Source: Meghimatium bilineatum (taxonomy: Eukaryota > Mollusca > Gastropoda > Stylommatophora > Philomycidae). Taken from it: a stretch of 64,000 bases of DNA. The notes below the pieces were generated by a model. It worked only from the letters and a program-made list of their open reading frames with translations, had not been told where the DNA came from and did no database searches. Position numbers and translations under genes: made by a program. Location of the stretch: the NCBI GenBank assembly GCA_034231615.1, contig CM067314.1, positions 5,706,501 through 5,770,500 on the forward strand, written 5' to 3'. Each line of letters opens with the position of its first letter. Positions within the stretch are counted from its first letter, which is position 1. Positions 13,201-25,200 of the stretch are shown piece after piece.

Positions 13201-16200
13201 AGAAAAAAAAGTATCCTGCCCTATGCTACGCGAAAATCTCAGTCATATCTGAGATTCATAAAGGTTGTCAAAATCTGGTTCATATCCTTGCATTGATCTA
13301 TTTATCTATCTATTCGCTAAACCCTTTGTTGCCTTCAGCGTCAGGGATAGAGGAGTTCTCTGGAGATGGCCCTCGTGTGTGCTGAGTTTATTGTGGAATT
13401 TATCGCTTCTTTTATTTCGGCGATCCATCATTTTCGTGGTCGGCCTCTAGGTCTCCCTTCACTGTATCTATGTAACATAGCTCGCTGTGGTATGCTGTCT
13501 GATGGTTGTCTGCTGATGTATGCAAACCATTTGATCTGTTGTCTCTTGATATATTTCAAGACTAGGATGGTGTCGATTCTTTGTCTAATGTCCTTATTTC
13601 TCACTCTGCCTCTTTGCGATATATCTTGCATTGATAAGAGCCACAATAAATCTGTAACGTCTGTATTACGTGATATCATTGTGAGTGGTGACATTTTAAA
13701 AATCTGACTGTAAAATGGTACGTAATGTGTTAATACCAGCTAATTTCATAATACCAAGGCAACTGTCCAACTTTGGAAGATCTGGCTGTAAAAAGGTTAG
13801 TAGTATCTGATAATCCATAATCAGCTGTGTGAACTTTTCAAGATCTGGCTGTAGAATCTTTAGTGATAACCGGACCATCTATTCGAGCTATTGAAGATCT
13901 GGTTCGAAAATGGTTAGTGATAACCGGACCATCTATACCGGACTCCGGACCATCGATAACCGGACTCCGGACCATCTATAATATTTCATGATACTTGCTT
14001 TAGAAGATCTGGCTGTAAAATTGTGAGTGATAACCAAAGATACATTTGTTTCGTTACATCTAGAAAAAAAAAGAATAGCTGATGAAAAATAAGGAATTAT
14101 ACAATGTCTACACACAAACATATAACAAGTTGGATAGGCATAGGAATCCACTCCTTTATCCTCTCAGAGCTGTGGATACGCATTCACAAGAATTTTTAGT
14201 ATAAGGAACTGTGATTTAATGAGATACATATGAAAGTAATAACTGAATTTAGTAAGATACATATGAAAGTAATAACTGAATTTAGTAAGCTACATATGAA
14301 AGTAATAACTGAATTTAGTAAGCTACATATGAAAGTAATAACTGACTTGTTTTGATCACTACTTGTCAATCTGGCTGACAAAAAGTCGAATTCCAAAATA
14401 TTATTGATACTGACCAGATAGGCACCGTCAACCTGTTAAAAGACATCACAATATAAACGGGTCGATATATCACAAGTTATAGGGTCGAAGCATCACTAGA
14501 TAGAATGTAGGATCATTATTAGATATAGGATCGAGACATCACTAGATATAATGTAAGAACACTATTATATATTGGGTCGAGGCATAATTATATATATGAT
14601 TCAAAAACTATTACATATATGGTCGAGGCATCACTAGATAGAAGAGAAGGTACGACAGATTTTCAAGTATTGGGTGTTGGTATACGAGTGTTGCGAATTG
14701 TGTGTTGATTATTGAGATTCGGGATGAGTGTTTAGAATTGGGTGCTATAAGTGTGTGTTGATTATTGAGATTCGGGATAAGTGTTTAGAATTGGGTGCTA
14801 TAAGTGTGTGTTGATTATTGAGATTCGGGATGAGTGTTTAGAATTGGGTGCTATAAGTGTGTGTTGATTATTGAGATTCGGGATGAGTGTTTAGAATTGG
14901 GTGCTATAAGTGTGTGTTGATTATTGAGATTCGGGATAAGTGTTTAGAATTGGGTGCTATAAGTGTGTGTTGATTATTGAGATTCGGGATAAGTGTTTAG
15001 AATTGGGTGCTATAAGTGTGTGTGTGTGGAGATGTGTATGTTGAGAATTAATATTGATGTGTTTATAGACTACAAATACCACAGTCGCCTAACTATTTGC
15101 AGTGGAATGATAGAAACAATCCGAGGAACTATAAGAAACAATCCTTATATGTATTCGTCGTCTTTGTGACGCGTCCTGTACAGAACGTTGCCCTCACTGC
15201 CAGTCTGTAAGTCTCTCGGATCGGAAGAGAGCATTTCAGCATCTTTCATGCCATGTTCAGAAGGTCGTCGATACCCATTATTCATTTCAGTCCTCGTCTA
15301 CCTCTTGTTCTCTTTCCTACAACCTTTCAATACATGATGAATCTATCAAAGCTATTTTCTCTTTTTATCTGTCAAAAAAAACCGGAAAAAACCCCACAAA
15401 ACCAAAAAAAACATCAGAAGACACGAAAAAACGCTGCAATAATACTTATTTAGAATAACAAAAGCAGCAGAAGAGATTCTACAATTACAGAGGTATTTCA
15501 CTTCTAAATATACTAGCAAAATGTTCAACAGAATTACTGAAAGATGAGAGCGAGCATTCATGGAACAGCCTAGCAACAATATAGTAGAATTCAGTAAGAA
15601 TAGAAGATGTATAGGTGTCATTTTTACACTCAGACAAGTGGCAGAAACAAACAAAAAAATAAATTGAAAACAGCCAAGAATTGTATGTCTCGTTTGTCGA
15701 TCAAGAAAAAGCATTCAAATCAATAGTCAAACAACAACTTAGGAAAATACTATAAAAATCTGGGGTTACACGACACCTAATCAACTTGTGCATGAGTAAT
15801 AACACAGGCAGTCAATGTGAAGTTAGAACGAGTTTAGGGCTCTCAAACTCCACAAACACTCTGGCGTGCGCCAAGGATGTGTTCTATCTCCCTTGCTATT
15901 CAATATATCGATATATATATCGATTGTATTGTATCGATAACCAACAACTTAAACAGGTGAAAAAATTCACTTATCTTGAAGCATCATATCACCGAATGGG
16001 AAAAACACCAAAGAAATCCAACATAGACGCAATATATCATACCAGATCTTAGGGCAGATGTCTCCTATTTCAAAAAACAAATATGTGTACATGGACACTA
16101 AAACTGCACTATATAAAATGATCACCATACCATCAATATGATACTAATCTCAAACATGGACACTAACAACAAAATACAAAAGGAAACTTGTTACAACAGA

Positions 16201-19200
16201 AATGACTTGTCTACGTATAATTCTTGGAGTAACAATAAGAGACAGAATCAGAAATGAAAACACAAGAAGACTAACAAACCCAATGCCAATTATGGATGAC
16301 ATCAGAAGACAACAGATGTCATATTTGCGCAGAATTCTAGGGATATAATTAAGAGACAGAATACGGAGTGAGAATTGTAGACACAGAACAGGCACCACCC
16401 CAATCTTGGAACACATTAGGAGACAACAGATCAAATGGTTTGCAAACATCAGTAGACTACCAGCAGACAGCATACCACAGCAAGCTATGCTACACAGATG
16501 CAGTGAAGGCAGACCTAGAGGCCTGGCACTAAAACAATGGACCACCGAGATAAAAGAGGCAACAAATTCCATAATATACTCAGCACACAAAAGGGCCATC
16601 TCCAGAAAACTCATCTACCCCTGACGATACAGGGCAACATAAGGGTTTAGCGAATAGATAGATAGATAGACAACAAATTAAGTGGTTTTCCCATACTTCC
16701 AGACTAGCATCAGACAGTGCCTCTTATAAAGCATTGTTATACAGACAAAATGGATGCAAAGTTAATGGAAGACCATGGAAACGATGGATTACAGAAATAA
16801 AAGAGTCAACGAAAACAAACATATGACGCTCACAAAAAGGCTATCGCCAGAGAACTCTTCTACTCTGAAGCTGCAAGGCATAACGGGGCATCAAACGAAA
16901 AGAAAAAAAAAGTATTATTGTACGTTTTTTCTTTGCTGAAAGTTTTAAGGAATAATTTTCTATTATGTGTAGGTCTTTGCGGACGTCTTCTTTGGTTTGT
17001 CTTTCTGTCCATGATATCCCTGGAACGATCCAGATCATTTAATTGTGTTTCATTAAAATGAAATCATTTCTTTTCAAATGTTGATGTTATCTTTACAAAT
17101 GCGGATGCCATTGCCCACGTCCCACAATAATATGTTCCCGTTAAAAAAAATATAGCTGCTTAATATCGTATGCACTACTTTTTGTATAAAGCAATACTGC
17201 TTGAAACGTAACAACAAAAGTACTTACGTAAAACACACATTTTTGAATGTTTCACTTGAACAAGACGGACTATCGCTAAAGGGTTATGAGATTTTAAACA
17301 CCAAAACAGACAAATGACAATACGAAAGACATTAAGAACGTTGACAATGTCTTCTGTATTGTCACTTGTCTGTTTTCGTGTTTAAAACCTCATAACCCTT
17401 TAGCGATAGTCCATGTAGTTGAAGTGAAACATTAAAAAAACCTGTGTTTTACATAAGTAATATTATTTTTGTGTAAAACTAACCTGACATGATGCAGTGG
17501 CTTCTCTGAGAGCAAATGTTGGGTAGAACACAAAATGGTAACAATGGTTCTCATACTCCACCCATCCAATAGGGCATTCTGTAAAGATGTATTGAGCAAT
17601 ATTAAATATGTATACAGGGGGGATTCTTAAATTGGCGATCGCCAGAATTATATATATCAAGTAACATATTCTTTCCAGAACGTTGTCTTCATCGTGGATA
17701 CTCTGAACGCCTCTCTATTGCGGGCAAACAGGCCTGCATTGGTTAGAGAATTGAACAATTCGCCAGAACTATGGCTCTTAAAATCAGGCAAGGGACTGGT
17801 CATAAATTAAGTCAAGAATGTCACAAAAACTGCACTGTTGACGACATTTATGGAGATTTCCGAAGCTCTTCAAGATGATACAAAGATTTTATGTTAGTAA
17901 TTCTCAAAGCGTTCTTCCGGGCTATGAGGCTACTGATTAGCCAGTCTATAGCGGCGGATAATAAGTTTCCAGTCGCGTGACTAGTTTTTTCACTTATGAC
18001 ATGAACTTGCACGGTAACCAAGAAGACTAAAGCCAAAACAGAACACACTGGAACTGTAAACCGCTACACTGATGGATTTATAGGATAATCTATGGACTTT
18101 TCCGGTGTAAATCTATTAGTTAGTTATTCCTCTAGGACCAAAGATGGCACATAGAGCGGATGTCTAGTTTTCCATGTCTCTCGTTTCATTGCAATTTGCT
18201 TTAAATCTTCATTATTTCTGATACCGATGGCGAAACGTTCTCTTCTAATAATTATACGTAAAGTTTCTGTTGGTCTTCCTCTTCTTTTGGTTTTCCGGTG
18301 TGCTTTATCGATAAACTGCTCTCATAACTCACAGCTCATACGGTGTTTCCCAATGAAAGTCCATGTTCTCGTCCTGGCAGTTTAAAACAATTGTTATCAG
18401 GAGCGTTTCAGCAATTGTACATTTAGTAAAATTCAGACTGAATCTCGTTGTTGTCCATGATATATCTGAATACAAGGATATGCTGCAAGATTTCCCACGT
18501 CACGATAAGTGTCGGTTGTAAATATACATTGCTGGAAGTTCTTCTACGTCGGAGTTTGTCAACGTTTTCTCGTCCCTGGTCCTCTCTTCGAGACACATTT
18601 TCGTTAGTGAATCCGTTTTTGGGAAAGTCTTTTCCTGTAACCTCCACGACACTATTTTGTTATGCTGAAGTCGGATGTATCTGACTTTTGGCACCCCCCC
18701 CCCTTAAAAAAAAACGGCGACAACGCACTATGTTCTCTGGGCTACATTCTTTTGAAAAATCTTGTAGCACCATTCTCCTGCTATGAGAGATATCCGCTGT
18801 GGGAAGATGCAGAAGAGAACAATAACGGTGCATCCTGTCATGCATATCGTAAGAGGTGACAAAGAAACATTTTAGGAAGGAGTTGACTGTCTATCTTATA
18901 TGTTCCAGAGCCAGATAAATGGAACACATTATATGGAACACATTATATGGAACACATTATATGGAACACATTATATGGAACACATTATATGGAACACATT
19001 ATATGGAACACATTATATGGAACACATTATATGGAACACATTATATGGAACACATTATATGGAACACATTATATGGAACACATTATATGGAACACATTAT
19101 ATGGAACACATTATATGAAACACAACAACAGCTCACAAACACATGCATATATCACACAATGGCATTGGGTGAAAGGGCATGAGCCCATGGACTGCTGGAT

Positions 19201-22200
19201 CAGCAACCAACTAACCATCTTATATGTCAAAGTAATACATAGCGTCAAGTTATGCTGGAGTAAGATATGTCAAGACGAAACACGCAGATATCGTGTTGAA
19301 CCTGAAATCGTGACAATCATGTTGTTATGACCACATGCTGCCAACCAGTCTTAGTTTTAGAGCACAGCACAAGAAGAACCAGACAGAGAAATTCATCTAC
19401 ATTTGAGGAAAATAGCGGTCAATACGACCACCCCCCCCCCCTTTTTTTCCCCAAAGCAGCTGAATAATCGTTCATAAAAAATTTATAAAAACCAAATAAA
19501 ATACTTAAAAAAAAATAACACTGCCTTTTACAAACAAAGCATTTATCAGGGTTCTATCTATGTCCCAGATAACAATATTACGCAGGAAGGTCCTCGCAAT
19601 TTTACCTTAGGTATATCCACGAATATGCCAATATTTTATGTAATTTCGGACACTAGAAGAGATAACACCTCTTTCTTATCTACTTGTCCTAGTGTTACCA
19701 TATACTTACTTAATTACTATCTCGTTTACAAGAATTATGGCATAGTGTTAACATAATACTTACTAGGTAAGTTACCTAATTATTGTCGTTTGCAAGAAGT
19801 AACTATATACTAGTGTTACCGTAACACTTACCTAATTACTATCTCGTTTACAAGAAGCTAATTGATCTTGTGAGACTTTGAAAAGAAATATTTAAGAGTC
19901 ACTGCTGAAAAAGAAAAATAGTGACAACAGAAATGACATGTCTACGAAGAATACTCGGAGTGTCATTAAGAGATAGAATTAGAAACGATAACATCAGACA
20001 GATAACCAAAACAATACCAGTATTGGAACACATCAAAAGACAACAGATCAAGTGGTTTTCACACGCTTCCAGACTACCGACAGACAGCATGCCACAAATG
20101 GACATGACACATAGACATAACGTTATAAAGCCAGAGGCAGACCATGTAAAAGATGGATCACAGAAATCAAAGAAGCCACAGGAACAAGCTTACAAACAGC
20201 TCACAAGGCAGCCATCTCCAGAGAACTCTTCCACCCCTGACGCCTTAGGCAAACAAGGGACACAGCGTGTAGATAGACAGACTGTCTGCTGATATTTATT
20301 TTATTGTTTTCCTCTAAGTACTGGAGATATCCTAATCTACACCTGCTAAAAGCTCTGTGGCGAAGTGGTACAGAGTCCGTCTGTGACGGCAAAGGTACCG
20401 AGTTTGATCCTCACCACAGGCAATTGTGCATCCGGACCGTTCAGAAAGCAATGGCAACCTACTGAGCGTATTTATATTGCCTAGAAAATCACCACAGCCA
20501 ACAAATGCTGGGTTGATAGCTAAGTCCTGGATATGATATGCTACCAATTTTAGAAACTTATCAATTCTAGATTAAGTTAGAAGAACTTAAGATGGTAGAT
20601 ACCATTGATGAGGGGATAGGAAGATTAACACATGGCTTAGAACTTAGAGATGAGGAGCATCCCCATGTCGCAGTGGTTTAATTATTCGCCTTGTCTTCAC
20701 AAGGTCGCAGTTTGAACATCAGTTTGTGCCATCTTGTGTACAAGTGGATTATTTCATTTTTCGTGAGCAAACCCGTGACCAATCGCGAGTAGGAAACCTA
20801 CCAACAGAATCCAAACAAGCCCTTTGACTCAGGTTTTTGATAATTGCTAAGCAATTTGTTGGTCACTATTTATATACATTTGTCATCTGCTAACATCGAC
20901 CAACGGAATACACGGTAATAATGCCGTTAAACATGCCTTAAATGGGTTCTTTGGGGTTGTTGGCAAGCCTTAAACTGGAGATTGGACACAACATACCTGT
21001 ATTAACTGTATACTTGCGGTGGGTGGGGGTGTACATTGAAACCTCCCACCCTTTCAGAGAAAATATTTGACAGTTATCAATGAGATACAAGTAAAGATTA
21101 TGGTGTTGTCGCAGCCTCCTCCCAATTTTCGATGAAACAACTGGAAATATATATACTGGAAATATATATAATGGAAATATATATAATGGAAATTAAAAAA
21201 AAACTCAATAACGAAGCGGGGTTTTTAAAAGACTTCCCCCTTCCCTTTAAGCACGTATATACTGTGCTGCTCCTGTGGGTGATTGCTCATGTGGGTGATT
21301 GCTCCTGTGGGTGAGTGCTCCTGTGGGTGATCTCTTTAAGTATGTTATTACGAGCCCTGAACTGTTTTTTCTCGGCATCTAAAGTACTGTTCTATTATGG
21401 GTGTGAAGTATATGTTATAAACCCTGGTACAATGAAGTCAATTCTCTACATCTTTTGAGCTATTTTCTTTAGAAATTAATATTCATGAGGAGTGGTTTTC
21501 AATCTTATTTTATCCGTGGCTCTCCATGCAGTCAATTTTCCCTTTTTTCTCTTCTGGTTTTTTTATAACAATATAATTCACTTACTCTGTGGTGAACATA
21601 CATTTTCCGTGTTAACTGGCAAATATACAATTAAATTGTATATAGTACAATTGTCATCATTTGTAATTTCAATTGTTCTTTTGGTCCCCCGTAAGTCTTC
21701 GTGTTCTCCTCCCCAGGGTGATATGTCCCCCTTTGAGAACCACAGGTTTATATTACTGTGAATTTAATATATGTTTGAGATATACACTGGCAAAAATTTG
21801 ATCAATTGGTAATAACGTCGCTGCAAAAATTTGATCAATTGGTTATAACGTCACTGCAAAAATTTGATCAATTGGTTATAACGTCACTGCAACAATTTGA
21901 TCAATTGGTTATAACGTTACTGCACATATTTGATCAATTGGTTATAACGTCACTGCAAATATTTGATCGATTGGTTATAACGTCACTGCAAAAATTTGAT
22001 CAATTGGTTATAACGTCACTGCAAAAATTTGATCAATTGGTTACAACGTCGCTGCAATAATTGTATCAATTGGTTATAACGTCGCTGAAACTATTCCTAC
22101 TAGTTTAACTATCAGATATATACTATACAATATACAGTTTTATCCTCGTCTCTTCGATCCATCTCCCTTCTCCACGGGAGATATCGTCCCTCTTCGGACA

Positions 22201-25200
22201 TGGTCAAACTTGTTCTGACTGTCCTTCTCCGACACCTTCTTCTTCTCCAGTTAGATCCCGAGACGTGGGAAGTGTTCTGCGATCTCCAGCATGGTCCATG
22301 GGACATATTTTTCTGTCCCATCCCATCCCATCCCATGGCAATTTATGCCTGTCCCATCCTATCCCATCCCATGGGATTACTATTATAATATTAATATGGA
22401 ATACATTTAAAATAAAATTATGAAATTTATGAAAGTTTAGGTTTAGTGTCTACTAAATAGGACTACATATACAAAGAGACATGCAAAACGATTAATTTTA
22501 TTAACTTTATGACTATTCAGTATCATTCTGACACTCTCATTTTATTAGACCATTTCTGAGTCACTCTGCTCATTCAGCACATTATCAATTTCCCGCTGAT
22601 CAACTGCTTCTACTAATTCAGTTAATTCGGGTAATCCGTGAACCATTTCCACAATGTTCATCTTACATGCAAATCTGATGTACACAGAGTTTATAACGAG
22701 AGCTGGTGACATCCGTTTTTGTAACTTACTCAACAACAATCCTGCCATGGGAAATACAAATATGTGCTGTCCCATCCCATCCCATCCCATGGGACGTTTC
22801 CCATGGGAATCCCATGGGAATAACATTCCTATGGACAAGCCTGGCGATCTCCCTCTGGTTCCTTTCAGACGTGATAAGAAACTCAGGATCTACTGGTCTC
22901 TAGTTATCTCCAGCCTGACGCCCCTAATAATTTTGACACAATCAGCGCAAATGCAAAAAATACTACACCTGTGCCTTTGTCACTCAGACCCGGTCTGTCG
23001 CATCCCATAAAGCCACCTTCACCACTAAAGTGAGTGTCATATGTATGTCCCATAACGTCATCCATATCATTATCTGCAAGCGTATCGCCACATAGAAGAA
23101 ACTGGAAGGAGGCTCACTGACCGATGTGTTGGCTAATACCTGTACGACATCATAAACCATGTGGATTATCCTCTTCACGATCACGTCATTGGCACGGGCC
23201 ATCGGGGGCTCCAGGACATGAAGATGACAGTAGTTAAGTCGTGCTTCTCTGACGACCAGACCTGTCACGCATTTGAGAGCCGCTAAATATATATATTTAT
23301 CAGTTTGACACCCTTAAACCTTTCGAGGTCAATGGACGCCAGTCGTATGGATGTTATCACGTTGTTCCGTCATTTCTCTGTTTGTCTTGTTTCAGGTGTA
23401 TTTAGCTGTGTTTTGTATATTCTTTGTGTTGTTTCACCTCTGAACTAGTTTCAACACTCCCGGGTTATCTTCATATTACATTTAGCTCTGCGATGTGCAC
23501 GATTAAAGTCTTTACTCGTCGTTTTTTGTTGTGCATGTGTCGTCATGTGATGTTTTCTCTCCAGAACCTTGTCATCCCAATAAACTCTCTGAACTTCCCT
23601 CTGTTTTTCTATGCGGCTTGCTTTTTCCAACGACTTATTCATGTCTTTAATGTCGTCAGCCAATATTTTTCTTGATCTGCCCTTTTTCCTCCATCTAGGT
23701 GCTATACCCTCCATAACGTGTCTCTCTAATCGGTCGTGTCTCTTTATGTGTCCAAACAGGTGTGATTTTCTGTTTACTTTTGTGTTTAGTAACCAACATT
23801 CTGCCACATTCAATGGGTTTATGATATCTGAGTTTCTCCTTTGTTTCTCCCCCTTGAGATTGTAAGTATCTATCTGTTACAGTTCATCCCATAGTCGTTG
23901 ATGTTCTTTGCCGCTGTTTTACTTTGTGTCCATGTTTCTTAACCGTACGTTGCAACCGGAAAAATAAATGTTCTTAGCAGTTTCGTTTCTATTGTGTTGT
24001 TTTTTTTGGTAAGTTTTTTACTCAGGGTATTTTACAATATGCCATTACCAAGCTGTCTTATCTCTGCCATGCAGTCTCATGCACCGTTGATGCTTGCCCC
24101 TAAGTATTCGAATTTATCCACACACTCTATTTCGGTATTATCTATTATCATTTGTTGGTTGTTATGTTATTATATCAGTTGACATTCTATTTTGTGTTGC
24201 TTTTTGTGCATTTATATATAATTTTTGTGATTCTTTGTATTTATTTGTAATTTTAATTGCGCATGTAGTCTTGATAAATGTTATTTGGTCGAAACGTCGA
24301 TTTGTCTGTATTATTATGTGTGTTTCCAGCTATTAACAAAACGTCATGATCTTAGTTCCAAGCTTTGCTTATTATATTTCAGTTTTGCGCAGTGAGCACA
24401 TAATATCTCTGCTAGTAAGAGTCGGACAAGGTGACAGTTACCCACTGATGTCTGTCCAATATTCTCTGTTACTTAAAGTCGGACATGGTGACACAGTTAC
24501 CCATTGATGCCTGCCCAACATAGGTTGATGGTCAAAGGATGTAGATAATTGTTTTGCTGGACAAATGTTATTTTGCTTTCATGGTTCAGTTGAATATCTG
24601 ACGATATGAAGAATTTAAACTATACATTTATCTATCTATTCGTTTAACCCTTTGTTGCCTTTCAGCGTCAGTAGTAGAAGAGTTTTCTGGAAAAGGTTCT
24701 CTTTCGTGCTGAGTTTATTGTGGGATGTGTCGTCTCTTTATTTCTGTAGTCCATTGTTTTTGTAGTCGGCCTCTTGGTCAGTCTTCGCTGTATCTGTGTA
24801 GCATAGCTTGTAATCTATCGTGTTTAATACCAAACTAAGGTTTGATTCACTCCTGTCAATTATCTGAGTCAATTTATGGTTATCTGCGTTAACTTATTGT
24901 TATCTGCGTTAACTTATTGTTATCTGTGTTTACTTATTGTTATCTGCGTTTACTTATTGTTAACTTATTGTTATCTGTGTTAACTTATTGTTAGCTTATT
25001 GTTATCTGTGTTAACTTATTGTTATCTTCGTTAACTTATTGTTATCAGCGTTAACTTATTGTTATCTGCGTTAACTTATTGTTATCAGCGTTAGCTTATG
25101 GTTATCTGCATTAACTTATGGTTATCTGCGTCAACTTATGATATCAAAGATGGAAACTAACATAAAGATGCTGGGCCCCGAAAAGGAAGCAACGAACAGT

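Noticed and set aside
17848..18048. Minus-strand frame with a hydrophobic start (CSVLALVFLVTVQVHVIS)
   Set aside because: No ATG; the frame has a stop 21 bases before GTG, and there is no convincing acceptor. Not supported as a signal-peptide exon.
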